This document shows, piece after piece, positions 1 to 10,066 of a DNA stretch of 64,000 nucleotides (the stretch's first letter is position 1; every line of letters begins with the position of its first letter). Origin of the DNA: Desulfobaculum xiamenense (GTDB lineage Bacteria; Desulfobacterota; Desulfovibrionia; Desulfovibrionales; Desulfovibrionaceae); NCBI RefSeq assembly GCF_011927665.1, contig NZ_JAATJA010000001.1, positions 1,159,019 to 1,223,018 on the forward strand. Reading direction: 5' to 3'. The notes beneath the pieces are model-generated. The model had not been told where the DNA came from, ran no database searches, and was given only the letters and a program-made list of their open reading frames with translations. Made by a program: the position numbers and the translations under genes.

Positions 1-113
1 GGAATAAGCTCCACCCAGTCGAGCGCGAGCTGTTCAAGCGTCTCGACGGCCAGACGGACGTGACCATTGTGCACGGGGTTGAAACAGCCCCCGAGAAGTC
101 CGATGCGTGCCAC
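1..113 (-). CDS. nadD: Nicotinate-nucleotide adenylyltransferase NadD, N-terminal part only
   Basis: This is the first 37 codons of a minus-strand gene cut by the left window edge. The product would transfer AMP from ATP to nicotinate mononucleotide in NAD synthesis. The visible N-terminus begins [18 protein letters not shown], which matches the nucleotidyltransferase GG-F-PVH-GH signature that binds ATP. The usual T and D of GGTFDPVH are C and N here. The start is GTG, and its first base is the last base of the proA TAG stop, so the two genes are probably co-transcribed and translationally coupled. proA-nadD adjacency is common in Desulfovibrio-like genomes. The rest of the protein is outside the window. 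Confidence 0.85.
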   Translation of the reverse strand, partial: MARIGLLGGCFNPVHNGHVRLAVETLEQLALDWVELI

Positions 114-1372
114 TAGCCGCGCACCTGTCCTTCGCCGAAGACCACGAACTTCGAGCTGGTGAGTTCGGTGACCCCCATGGGACCGTAGGCGTGCAGCTTG
201 GACGTGCTAATGCCGATTTCCGCGCCAAGGCCAAGCTCGCCGCCGTCGTTGAAGCGCGAGGAAGCGTTGATGGCCACCATGGACGCGTCGGCCTCGCGCA
301 GGAAGCGCATGGCGCGGTCGTGATCCTGCGTGACGATGATCTCGGTATGATTGGACCCGTGCGCGGCGATGTGATCGAGGGCCTCGGTCTCGGAATCCAC
401 GACCTTCACGGCCAGGACAAGCGCATGGAACTCCATACCCCAGTCCTCGGCGCAAGCGGGAACGGCCGCACTGCCAAGCAGCGGCAGCGAGCGTTCGCAG
501 GCGCGAAGCTCCACGCCGTCACGCCCGAGGCGCTCGGCAACCATGGGCAGGAAACGCTCGGCCACGGCGGAATGCACCAGCAGGCACTCCAACGCGTTAC
601 ACACGCCGGGGCGCTGCACCTTGCCATTGTGGACGATCTCCACGGCGCGGTCGAGGTCCGCCGCGCGGTCGATGTAGGCATGACACACGCCCTTGTAGTG
701 CTTGAGCACGGGCATGGTCGCGTCGGCGACGACGGCGCGGATGAGGTTCTCACCGCCACGGGGAATGATGACGTCGATGAATTCGTCGAGCTTGCACAGG
801 GCGGGCACGGCGGCGCGGTCGGTGGTGGGCACCACCTGCACGGCGTCCTCGGGTAGCCCGGCCTCGGCGAGGACGCGATGGATGAGAGACGCGAGGAAGC
901 GATTGGAGTGGAAGGCTTCCCTACCGCCGCGCAGGATGACGGCATTGCCCGCCTTAAGACACAAAATGGCCGAATCCACCGTAACGTTGGGGCGCGACTC
1001 GTAGATCATGGCGATAACGCCGAGAGGGATGCGCATCCGCCCCACCAGCAGACCGTTGGGGCGCTTCCACATGGTGGAAATCTCGCCCACGGGGTCGCTC
1101 TGGGCGGCCACCACGCGGCAGGCCTCTGCCATGGCGTCGACCACGGCGGGCGTCAGGCGCAGGCGATCCAGCCGCGCGCTATCCATTCCGGCTTCGGTGG
1201 CGGCGGCGATATCCAGAGCGTTGGCTTCGGCGATGGCGTCGCCCTCGGCCTCCAGAAGCTGCGCCAGCCTGTTCAGCACATCGACCTTCACCGTCGCGGA
1301 GGCAACCGCCATCCGCCGGGATGCGGCGCGGGCCTTGCGCCCCATGTCCCGCATCATTTCCTGAATATTCAT
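113..1372 (-). CDS. proA: Glutamate-5-semialdehyde dehydrogenase (gamma-glutamyl phosphate reductase)
   Basis: Reduces gamma-glutamyl phosphate to glutamate 5-semialdehyde with NADPH, the second step of proline synthesis, in the cytosol. The aldehyde-dehydrogenase-fold protein is 419 aa, the usual family length. The catalytic cysteine lies in the motif [10 protein letters not shown], about residue 258 from the chosen start, and [10 protein letters not shown] and [12 protein letters not shown] are also typical. I chose the second of two adjacent ATG codons, because a GAGGAGG Shine-Dalgarno lies just before it and overlaps the longer GTG-started frame. It overlaps nadD by one base. proB is not in the window. 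Confidence 0.95.
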   Translation of the reverse strand: MNIQEMMRDMGRKARAASRRMAVASATVKVDVLNRLAQLLEAEGDAIAEANALDIAAATEAGMDSARLDRLRLTPAVVDAMAEACRVVAAQSDPVGEISTMWKRPNGLLVGRMRIPLGVIAMIYESRPNVTVDSAILCLKAGNAVILRGGREAFHSNRFLASLIHRVLAEAGLPEDAVQVVPTTDRAAVPALCKLDEFIDVIIPRGGENLIRAVVADATMPVLKHYKGVCHAYIDRAADLDRAVEIVHNGKVQRPGVCNALECLLVHSAVAERFLPMVAERLGRDGVELRACERSLPLLGSAAVPACAEDWGMEFHALVLAVKVVDSETEALDHIAAHGSNHTEIIVTQDHDRAMRFLREADASMVAINASSRFNDGGELGLGAEIGISTSKLHAYGPMGVTELTSSKFVVFGEGQVRG

Positions 1373-1530
1373 CATTCCTCCTCGCACGGCGATCCGACAC
1401 GCCCTGCATCGCGTTGCACGCGCCCGGCCCGCGCGAAAGGACGAATTGCATTCGGAATACCGGGAAAAGTCCTTGAAATCCTACGAAAAACGATTACAAC
1501 AGAAATGGAAAAAATCCTACAAGAGTTCTT

Positions 1531-1559
1531 TTGACATTTCTGTAAAGCAGCGATAAAAA
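1531..1559 (+). promoter_or_regulatory. Candidate sigma-70 promoter for the 1643 gene
   Basis: TTGACA at 1531-1536, a 17-base spacer and TAAAAA at 1554-1559, inside an AT-rich gap between divergent genes. A small hairpin (CCCGC-ATT-GCGGG) and a T run at 1585-1590 lie at the predicted 5' end of the transcript. Inferred from sequence only. Confidence 0.5.
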
Positions 1560-1642
1560 TACTGACCCCGCATTGCGGGCTGCCTTTTTTGTGCCAAATC
1601 CCGCCAGCAAGTCAATATGCACCTTATGGAGGACAGACCGAG

Positions 1643-2314
1643 ATGACCGACACCGCTTCCGCTCCGAATCAGGGAGCCCCCGTGGAAGAACTTCTGGAAA
1701 ACGTACCGTCGAAGCTGCACCCCGTGCTGCAGGCCATCGTCGACAACATTCGTTTCATTCTGGCAGGCATCGCGCTGCTTGTCATCGCCGTAGGCGCCAG
1801 CGCCGTGTACAAGCACGTCCAGGCCTCCGCCGTGGAAAAAGCCCGCACCGAGATTGGTGAAGCCCTCGCCAAGGCTCCGGCCGAACGTGTCGCGGCGCTC
1901 GACGCGCTTGCAGCCTCCGCCCCCGAGGAACTTCGCGCCGCCATTGCCCTTGAGCTGGCTGGCGCCCTGTCCGAGGCTGGCGACCATGACCGCGCCGCCG
2001 CCGAACTCGGCAAGATCGTCGCCTCCGGCAACGCCGTAGGCCCCATGGCCGCGCTTGGTCAGGCAGCCGAGCTGTCCCGCGCTGGCAAGAACGCCGAAGC
2101 CCTCGCCGTTCTCGAATCCGCATCCGCCAATGCCCCCGCCGCCTTCGCGCCCGTCTTCGCCCGCCAGACCGCCGTCCTCGCAGAGGCCACCGGCGACCTC
2201 GCCCGCGCCCGCGCCGCCTACGAGAAGCTGCTCGAAGCGGCCACCGCAGGCAACAAGGGCTACATCGAAGACAAGATCGCCCGCCTGGAGGCTCAGATCG
2301 CCAAGAACTCCTAG
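1643..2314 (+). CDS. Membrane-anchored TPR-like protein (YfgM/TPR_21 type)
   Basis: This 223-residue protein has a hydrophilic N-terminus, one membrane helix at about residues 39-56 and an Ala-rich, all-helical remainder of paired helices resembling TPR repeats. That is the architecture of YfgM-like ancillary proteins of the Sec translocon, whose TPR domain faces the periplasm. The role here is inferred from architecture only. GGAGG at 1628-1632, ten bases before the ATG, fixes the start. A likely promoter lies at 1531-1559. The iorAB operon follows after 51 bases, so co-transcription is possible. I see no catalytic motif. Confidence 0.65.
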   Translation: MTDTASAPNQGAPVEELLENVPSKLHPVLQAIVDNIRFILAGIALLVIAVGASAVYKHVQASAVEKARTEIGEALAKAPAERVAALDALAASAPEELRAAIALELAGALSEAGDHDRAAAELGKIVASGNAVGPMAALGQAAELSRAGKNAEALAVLESASANAPAAFAPVFARQTAVLAEATGDLARARAAYEKLLEAATAGNKGYIEDKIARLEAQIAKNS

Positions 2315-2365
2315 GGCGCCGTCCCCGGGTTTTCCGATACGCAATGCATAGGGAGAATCTGCATC

Positions 2366-4207
2366 ATGTCTCATCCGCTTCTCAACAAGGACGGCGGGGA
2401 ACGCCATCTGCTTCTGGGCAACGAAGCCATCGTGCGCGGCGCCCTTGAAGCTGGCGTGGCCTTTGTCAGCTGCTACCCCGGCACACCGTCCTCCGAGGTG
2501 CCGGACACCTTCTTCCGGCTGTCCCCCGATGGGGACTACACCTTCGAGTATTCCGTCAACGAGAAGGTCGCTCTTGAAGTGGGCGGCGGCGCGGCCCTTG
2601 CCGGTGCCCCCACCCTCGTCACCATGAAGCACGTCGGCGTCAACGTCGCCGCGGACCCGCTCATGACGCTGGCCTACATTGGCACGCCGGGCGGTCTGGT
2701 GCTTCTTTCCGCCGACGACCCGGGCTGCCATTCCAGCCAGAACGAGCAGGACAACCGCTACTACGCCCGTATCGCCGGAATGCCCGTGTTCGAGCCGTCC
2801 TCCGCGCAGGAAGCCAAGGACATGACGCGCGACGCCTTCGAGCTGTCGCGCCGTTTCGAGCAACCCGTCATGCTGCGCACCACCACCCGCGTGGCGCATC
2901 TGCGCGGTCCCGTGGACTTCGGTCCGCGCCCCGGCGCACTGCATGGCCCAGACTTCACCAAGAATCCCGGGCGCTTCGTACCGGTTCCGGCCGTCTCCCG
3001 CGCACGCCACATCGCGCTGCTGGAGAATCTGACCAAGATCCGCGAAGCCGTCGAGTCCTCCCCGTGGAACACCGTCTCCGGCAACGGCGAGGTGGGCGTG
3101 GTCGCTTCGGGCATGGCCCGGGCCTACGTGGCCGACGTCCTCGACGAGGAACGCTTCAGCGGCCGCTTCCGCGTGCTGAACCTGGGTCTGACCTATCCCC
3201 TGCCCGAGGAAAAGCTCGCGAACTTCCTGCGTGAGGTCCGCCGCGTGCTCGTGGTCGAGGAAGGCGAACCGCTCGTGGAGCAGGCCCTTCGCGCCATCGC
3301 GCAGGAAAGGGGCATCGACGTCGAGATCGTGGGCAAGGGCAAGCACCTGACCCGCCTCGGCGAATACTGCACGCGGCAGGTCCGCCTTGCCGTGGCCGAT
3401 TTCGTGGGTGAGACGGACGCCACGGCGTCCTGCCCCGCCCCCGAGAAGCTGCCCATGCGTCCGCCGAACCTCTGCGCCGGCTGTTCGCACCGCGCCCTGT
3501 ACTACACCATCCGTCAGGCATACGGCGACAACGCCGTGTACTCCTCGGACATCGGCTGCTACACCCTCGGCCTGCTGCCCCCGCTCTCCGCTGCGGATTT
3601 CCTGCTGTGCATGGGTTCCTCCGTCAGCGCTGGTTGCGGCTTCGCCAAGGCACAGGACAAGCCCGTGGTCGGCTTCATCGGCGACTCGACCTTCTTCCAC
3701 TCCGGCATCACCGGGCTGGTCAATGCCGTGTACAACCGCCACGACATCCTGCTGGTGATCCTCGACAACCGCACCACGGCAATGACCGGCCATCAGCCCA
3801 ATCCCGGCGTGGACACGACCATCCACGGCGAGAACCCGAGCAAGGTGGACATCGAGACCATCGTGCGCGGCTGCGGCGTGGAGCACATCCGTCGCGTATC
3901 GCCCTACAACTTCAAGAAGACCATGGCCGCCGTGGAAGAGCTGAAAGCCCTGCCCGGCGTGCGCGTCCTCATCGCCGAGGAACCATGCGTCCTGTTCGCC
4001 CGCCGCACCCTGCGCAAGGCACGTCCCAACGTGGCCTACGTGGCCGAACAGACCGAGGCCGTGACCCGCTGCCTGACCGAACTCGCCTGCCCGGCCTTCC
4101 GCAAGGACGGGGACGAGGTCGCCATCAGCGAGCACCAGTGTGCGGGCTGCATGTTCTGCATGCAGATCTGCCCCGACATCAAGGCGCGAAAGAGGAGCCA
4201 GTCATGA
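2366..4207 (+). CDS. iorA: Indolepyruvate:ferredoxin oxidoreductase, alpha subunit
   Basis: With IorB it oxidatively decarboxylates aryl pyruvates (from Trp, Phe and Tyr) to aryl-CoA and reduces ferredoxin, in the cytosol of anaerobes. The protein is 613 aa. The N-terminal pyrimidine-binding domain carries SCYPGTPSSEV. The TPP domain carries PPNLCAGCSHRA, GDSTFFHSGI and the metal-binding DNRTTAMTGHQPNPG. A C-terminal ferredoxin-like motif CAGCMFCMQICP could hold one [4Fe-4S] cluster. The segment where the family usually has another cluster keeps only CLTELACP, two cysteines. The start has GGGAG about 12 bases upstream. The stop overlaps the iorB start as ATGA. Confidence 0.95.
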   Translation: MSHPLLNKDGGERHLLLGNEAIVRGALEAGVAFVSCYPGTPSSEVPDTFFRLSPDGDYTFEYSVNEKVALEVGGGAALAGAPTLVTMKHVGVNVAADPLMTLAYIGTPGGLVLLSADDPGCHSSQNEQDNRYYARIAGMPVFEPSSAQEAKDMTRDAFELSRRFEQPVMLRTTTRVAHLRGPVDFGPRPGALHGPDFTKNPGRFVPVPAVSRARHIALLENLTKIREAVESSPWNTVSGNGEVGVVASGMARAYVADVLDEERFSGRFRVLNLGLTYPLPEEKLANFLREVRRVLVVEEGEPLVEQALRAIAQERGIDVEIVGKGKHLTRLGEYCTRQVRLAVADFVGETDATASCPAPEKLPMRPPNLCAGCSHRALYYTIRQAYGDNAVYSSDIGCYTLGLLPPLSAADFLLCMGSSVSAGCGFAKAQDKPVVGFIGDSTFFHSGITGLVNAVYNRHDILLVILDNRTTAMTGHQPNPGVDTTIHGENPSKVDIETIVRGCGVEHIRRVSPYNFKKTMAAVEELKALPGVRVLIAEEPCVLFARRTLRKARPNVAYVAEQTEAVTRCLTELACPAFRKDGDEVAISEHQCAGCMFCMQICPDIKARKRSQS

Positions 4208-4794
4208 CCGGAACTCGCGTATTCCTCACCGGCGTAGGCGGACAGGGCACTCTCACCGCCACCATCATTCTCGGCCAGGCAGCCATGGACAAGGGCATCG
4301 ACGTCACCGCCGGCGAAGTGCACGGCATGGCCCAGCGCGGCGGCGTGGTGGAATCCACCCTGCTGCTCGGCGGCTACCGCAGCCCCCGCATCAGCCACGG
4401 CGAAGCGCATGTGCTACTCGGCTTCGAGCCGCTCGAAACCCTGCGCGCCCTGCCCTACCTCGTGGCCGAAGGCGGCACCATCGTCTCCAACGCCGAGCCG
4501 ATCATGCCGCTTGGCGTGACCATGGGCCGCGAAACCTACCCCAGCCTCGATGACATCCGCAAAAGGGCCGAAGCCTGCGCCAGCCGCGTGGTCTTCCTGC
4601 CCTGCCAGAGCATCGGCGCCGAGGTGGGCGCATTGCAGTGCGGCAACCTCGCCCTTCTGGGCGCGGCCTGCGCCACCGGCGCGCTGCCCCTCACGCCCGA
4701 CGATCTCATCGCCGCCGTGAAGGCACGTCTGAAGCCCAAGGTCGTGGACATGAACCTCAAGGCCATCGACCTTGGGGTTGCCGCGGTTTCCTGA
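4204..4794 (+). CDS. iorB: Indolepyruvate:ferredoxin oxidoreductase, beta subunit
   Basis: This 196-residue partner of IorA belongs to the gamma-type domain family of 2-oxoacid oxidoreductases, shown by the start TRVFLTGVGGQGTLTA and by the motif AGEVHGMAQRGG. It starts at the ATG that overlaps the iorA stop by four bases (ATGA), a sign of translational coupling and fixed subunit ratio. The open frame continues far upstream of this ATG, through iorA in another frame, but that part is not a gene. A ten-base-pair hairpin follows at 4808-4829, before the regulator gene. Confidence 0.95.
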   Translation: MTGTRVFLTGVGGQGTLTATIILGQAAMDKGIDVTAGEVHGMAQRGGVVESTLLLGGYRSPRISHGEAHVLLGFEPLETLRALPYLVAEGGTIVSNAEPIMPLGVTMGRETYPSLDDIRKRAEACASRVVFLPCQSIGAEVGALQCGNLALLGAACATGALPLTPDDLIAAVKARLKPKVVDMNLKAIDLGVAAVS

Positions 4795-4807
4795 TTACGA
4801 CTCACAC

Positions 4808-4829
4808 GCGGGGAGCCACGGCTCCCCGC
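4808..4829 (+). other. Hairpin between iorB and the sigma-54 activator gene
   Basis: A perfect ten-base-pair inverted repeat (GCGGGGAGCC / GGCTCCCCGC) with a two-base loop starts 13 bases after the iorB stop. No T run follows, so it is not a classical terminator. It may stabilise the 3' end of iorAB or lower transcription into the next gene. Function inferred. Confidence 0.45.
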
Positions 4830-4845
4830 ACAACCCAACAAAGCG

Positions 4846-6423
<1,578 letters not shown>

Positions 6424-6584
6424 CAGCCTCCGGTTCGGGAATTCCATGCGAAAGGCTTCCGCTTCGGCGGGAGCCTTTTCCTTTTGCGCGTCCCCGCTGC
6501 GGGCATGCATTCACACGCCTGCGCAAAGCGTGCTAAAGTGGTCGCGTCCCATCCGTGACCATCCGCAGACGCGAGGAGCACCGC

Positions 6585-7529
6585 ATGCTGCCACGTCCCA
6601 ACCCCTACGGCCTGACGGACGCCGCAAAACGGCTCGAAGAGCGCCTCGCGTCCGGCGAGCTTTCCGGCGCGGACCTCGCAGGCGAGTTGGGGGAATTCAT
6701 GCGGGTGGTGGCACACGTCATCGCCGACGCGCAGATCATCCCACAGGATGCCCCAGCGCAGCGCGCGGCGGACATCGCCCATCCTGCACCGACCGTCGCG
6801 ACGCAGGAACAACAGGCACAGTTGCAGCCTGCGACCTCCGAATTTCCCGCCGCGCCCCTCGCGGACGATGAACCCGAAGAGGACTTCGCCCTTGAGGAGG
6901 AACCAGGACTCCCAACGCTCGATCCCTTCGCGATGCGCGACACTGCGCGGGAGGAGCCTCAAGCGCAGACATATGCCGAAGCGCCATGCCCGCCGCAGCG
7001 CCCGACGCGACGGGTCATCGTCACCGGCAACGCGGACTGGGAACAGCCCGCCAGTTCCCCCGCCATGTTCATGGGCAACCCGGAAGCCGACGGCCTCGAC
7101 ATGTTCGCCTGCACCATGTTCGGCCCCAATCCGGCCTGTGACACGCCAGACACTACGGACGGCGAAACTGCCGATCGCGAACGGCTGGCAGGCTGGGCCT
7201 CCCAGTCCTTCGCATCGCAGAAAAGCCCCCACGCGGCAGCGCTCCTCTCGCTCATCATTCCTGGGAGCGGGCATTTCTACGTCGGCCACGCGCCCCTCGG
7301 CATCGCCTATTTCATCGCGGCCACGGCCTGCGCATACGGCACGGCGGCCCTCGGCAGTCCGCTCGCCCTCGGCGCGTTCATCGGCCTCGGCGTCTCCGGT
7401 GCCATCGGCACCTTTGGCATGGCACAGGAGCACAACGACCGGGAGCAAGCCTTTCGCAGAACCAGCCCCGTGGCCACTGCGCACGGCGCACACCGCGAAT
7501 CCACCCTCACCGCGCGCCACCTGCCTTAG
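6585..7529 (+). CDS. Hypothetical protein with C-terminal TM2-like membrane domain
   Basis: A 314-residue protein not recognised as a named family. The first two-thirds are hydrophilic, rich in Ala, Pro, Glu and Asp and probably disordered. Near residues 216-285 two or three membrane helices carry IPGSGHFYVGHAPLGIAYF, which resembles the PGxGxFYxG turn of TM2/DUF5683-type small membrane domains. The chosen ATG has GAGGAG seven bases upstream at 6573-6578; an upstream GTG in frame is less likely. It stands alone between the sigma-54 activator and a convergent gene. No function can be assigned. Confidence 0.65.
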   Translation: MLPRPNPYGLTDAAKRLEERLASGELSGADLAGELGEFMRVVAHVIADAQIIPQDAPAQRAADIAHPAPTVATQEQQAQLQPATSEFPAAPLADDEPEEDFALEEEPGLPTLDPFAMRDTAREEPQAQTYAEAPCPPQRPTRRVIVTGNADWEQPASSPAMFMGNPEADGLDMFACTMFGPNPACDTPDTTDGETADRERLAGWASQSFASQKSPHAAALLSLIIPGSGHFYVGHAPLGIAYFIAATACAYGTAALGSPLALGAFIGLGVSGAIGTFGMAQEHNDREQAFRRTSPVATAHGAHRESTLTARHLP

Positions 7530-7552
7530 AAATTCCGTCCTCGCCAACCATG

Positions 7553-7581
7553 AAAAAGGGCGGAACCTCCCGGCTCCGCCC
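7553..7581 (-). terminator. Rho-independent terminator for the cysteine synthase fusion gene
   Basis: Read on the minus strand, a GC-rich stem (GGGCGGAGCC pairing with GGTTCCGCCC) is followed by a run of five Ts. It sits 30 bases after the stop of the 7611-9914 gene, between convergent genes. Confidence 0.8.
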
Positions 7582-7610
7582 ACATAATCATCACATCCAG
7601 CACACGACGC

Positions 7611-9914
7611 TCAATCGCGCCGCACCCGCAGGAGCCGCGCGCCCTCGCGGTCGTCCTCCACGACGTATCCTGCGGCATGCATCTCGTCGCGCAGGGCGTC
7701 GGCACGGGCAAAATCCCGTGCGGCACGGGCGGCGCTACGCGCCTCCACCAACGAAGCGACCTCGGCTGGCCACTCGCATGGCGGCACGGGCAACGCCTCG
7801 CGGTCCAGAATCCGCAGCACATCATCCACGGCCATAAGCTGGTCGAGGCAGGCCCGAGCCTCGCCCGGAGCCAGCGCGCCATCCAGCGCATGCCGCCGAA
7901 TGCCCCGGCAAAAGCCGAACAGCTCCGGCCAGAAGGAATACAGCGCCAGATCGCGCTCAATGGCCTCGCGGAAGGCTGCACGAAGATTGACCTTCATCTC
8001 GGCCACGCCGCCCTCGGCCGCGCCCTCGCGCCCCGCACGGGCCGACAGCGCGGCGGCAAGCTCCTGCACGCGGCGACGGTTGGAGTCCCACATGGACAAG
8101 GTCTGCGTGGAGAAATCGAGCGTCTTGCGGTAGGCGGCGGAGAGCAGCCACATGCGTAGCGTCTGCGGGCAAAAGCCTTCGTCGAGAAGCGCGCCGACGC
8201 TCATGCGGGAGTGCGAATCCCGATCCGCGGCAACCACGGGCGAGGCCAGAAGCCACGCGCGCGGGCTCGCCCCGTCCGAAGCTGTCCAGATGGAGCGCAG
8301 ATTCTCCAGATGCGGGAAGCGGTGGGACTCGCCGCCCATGAACACGGTGGGCACGCCGCCCGCGGCGCGGGCCGCAGCGGCCATCTGCACGAACCAACTC
8401 GGCCGCACGTTGCCCCAGCAGGTTTGCCAGCACTCGCCGTCCTTGAGGTCACGTAGCGAGGCGCGCTTGAGCAGCGTGAAATCCTGCGGATTGCCCTTCA
8501 CGTAGTCGGCGAGGTCCACGGTCTTGCCGAGGGACAGCTTGTCCAGATCGGCCTGCCCGAGCCTGCCGTAGTCGCCGTCGCGGCTCACGTCGAAATAGAC
8601 GGACCGCAGCTTCTCGTAGGCCAGCCCGCTGCCGAGCAGACCACCACACAGGGCGAGGATGTCCTCGCGCCCGTCCCCGGCGAGGGAAAGCGCCACGTCG
8701 CCCATGTCGAGCTGCGCCGCGCGCGCGGCCACCATGTCCCGCACTTCGCGGGCGAAGTCCGAACGGGAAAGGTGCGCATCGCGCGAGGCAGCCATGGCGC
8801 GGTCGTCCATGTCCGGCAGTCCTGCGGCGAGCGTGGCATCAGCGCCGCGCAGGCCGAGGTAACGCCGCATGACGTCGAGGAAGGCGAGCCGTCGCCAGAA
8901 ATCTGGGTCGTCCCAGCGGTCGAGGCTGGGACCGACGGTATACAGGCGGACGCTCCCGGTACAGGGCAGTACCACGTCGTCACCGGTCGCGCTGGCGAGG
9001 TGCACGCCCTGTTCGTCGGGCGTGGCGAAAAGCGAAGTGGACAGGTAGCGCTCGCCGCTGTCCGGAAAGATGACCACCACGGTGCCCTGCTCCAGTTCGG
9101 CGGCAAGGTGCACCGCACCGGCAAGCGCCGCGCCGGAGCTCATCCCCACCAGCAGGCCTTCCTCACGCGCGAGGCGACGGCAGTATTCGAAGGCCTCCTC
9201 GTCCTCGACGCGGATGATGCGATCGAGCAAGTGCTTGTTGAAAATGCCCGGAGGATAGGACTCCTGCATGTTCTTGAGGCCCTGAATATGATGGCGGGCG
9301 TAAGGTTCCACGGCGGCCACGCAGATGTCGGGATTCTCGCGCTTGAGCCGCTTGACCAGTCCCATGGCCGTGCCGGAGGTGCCAAGCGCGGCCACCACGT
9401 GGGTCACCCGCCCGTCGGTCTGCTCCCAAATCTCGCGGGCAGTGCCCTCAAAATGGGCCTGAATGCTGGCGGGGTTGTTGTACTGGTCCATGAGCACGTA
9501 CTCGTCGGGGTGCTCGCGCGCCATGCGATAGGCCAATTCAATGGCTCCATCGGTGCCCAGCCGACCTTCGGTCAGCTCGATCTCCGCGCCGTAGGCCCGC
9601 AGGATGCGCTTTCGCTCCTCGGAGACGTTGTCGGCCATAATGAGACGCAGACGGTAGCCCTTGACCGCGCAGGCCATGGCCAGCCCGATGCCCGTGTTGC
9701 CGGAGGTCGGCTCGATGACCGTCCGCCCCGGCACGAGTTCTCCCGAACGCTCGGCGGCTTCGAGCATGGCTAGCGCCACGCGGTCCTTGATGGAGCCGCC
9801 GGGGTTGAAGTACTCGACCTTGGCCAAAATATTGACACCCTTGTGGGGGTTGAGTCGCCTGATCCGGACCAGCGGCGTGTTGCCGGCGCATTCGAGGATG
9901 TTGTCGTAGTGCAT
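7611..9914 (-). CDS. Cysteine synthase fused to a degenerate cysteinyl-tRNA synthetase-like domain
   Basis: A 767-residue two-part protein. Residues 1 to about 305 are a PLP enzyme of the cysteine synthase/cystathionine beta-synthase family: NTPLVRI, the PLP lysine at 43 in GGSIKDR, PTSGNTGIG, GTSGTAMGL and MSSGAAL are all present. It should make cysteine from an activated serine and sulfide. The remaining roughly 450 residues align end to end with class I cysteinyl-tRNA synthetase, but HIGH reads DDPD, KMSKS reads SRMSV, and the zinc ligands are lost (YVCG is YTVG, the second Cys is missing, FPHHENE is FPHLENL). Charging activity is therefore unlikely. I chose the ATG giving MHYDNILECAGNTPLV, the family-typical start; a longer frame from 10007 exists. 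No cysE was seen nearby. Confidence 0.9.
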   Translation of the reverse strand: MHYDNILECAGNTPLVRIRRLNPHKGVNILAKVEYFNPGGSIKDRVALAMLEAAERSGELVPGRTVIEPTSGNTGIGLAMACAVKGYRLRLIMADNVSEERKRILRAYGAEIELTEGRLGTDGAIELAYRMAREHPDEYVLMDQYNNPASIQAHFEGTAREIWEQTDGRVTHVVAALGTSGTAMGLVKRLKRENPDICVAAVEPYARHHIQGLKNMQESYPPGIFNKHLLDRIIRVEDEEAFEYCRRLAREEGLLVGMSSGAALAGAVHLAAELEQGTVVVIFPDSGERYLSTSLFATPDEQGVHLASATGDDVVLPCTGSVRLYTVGPSLDRWDDPDFWRRLAFLDVMRRYLGLRGADATLAAGLPDMDDRAMAASRDAHLSRSDFAREVRDMVAARAAQLDMGDVALSLAGDGREDILALCGGLLGSGLAYEKLRSVYFDVSRDGDYGRLGQADLDKLSLGKTVDLADYVKGNPQDFTLLKRASLRDLKDGECWQTCWGNVRPSWFVQMAAAARAAGGVPTVFMGGESHRFPHLENLRSIWTASDGASPRAWLLASPVVAADRDSHSRMSVGALLDEGFCPQTLRMWLLSAAYRKTLDFSTQTLSMWDSNRRRVQELAAALSARAGREGAAEGGVAEMKVNLRAAFREAIERDLALYSFWPELFGFCRGIRRHALDGALAPGEARACLDQLMAVDDVLRILDREALPVPPCEWPAEVASLVEARSAARAARDFARADALRDEMHAAGYVVEDDREGARLLRVRRD

Positions 9915-10066
9915 GGAAGTGTCTGGTATGTCCGGATGGTCGCTACCGCAATCCTGAATGCCGAGGAAAACGCCTTGGCATGGCAGGGTCCTTGCAAACT
10001 GGTCCATGATTCACCGCGCGAACACATGTCCGACGCATAGACACCAGACCAAGGCAGGGAGACGGC

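Noticed and set aside
1517-4135. An open frame of 872 codons on the minus strand opposite iorA
   Set aside because: It lies antisense to a clear iorA with intact TPP and cluster motifs. Its product is Gly/His/Val-rich with no domain, typical of antisense frames in high-GC coding DNA.
3607-4203. Upstream extension of the iorB frame through iorA
   Set aside because: The family start and the ATGA overlap place the true start at 4204; the extension is Arg/Pro/His-rich out-of-frame translation.
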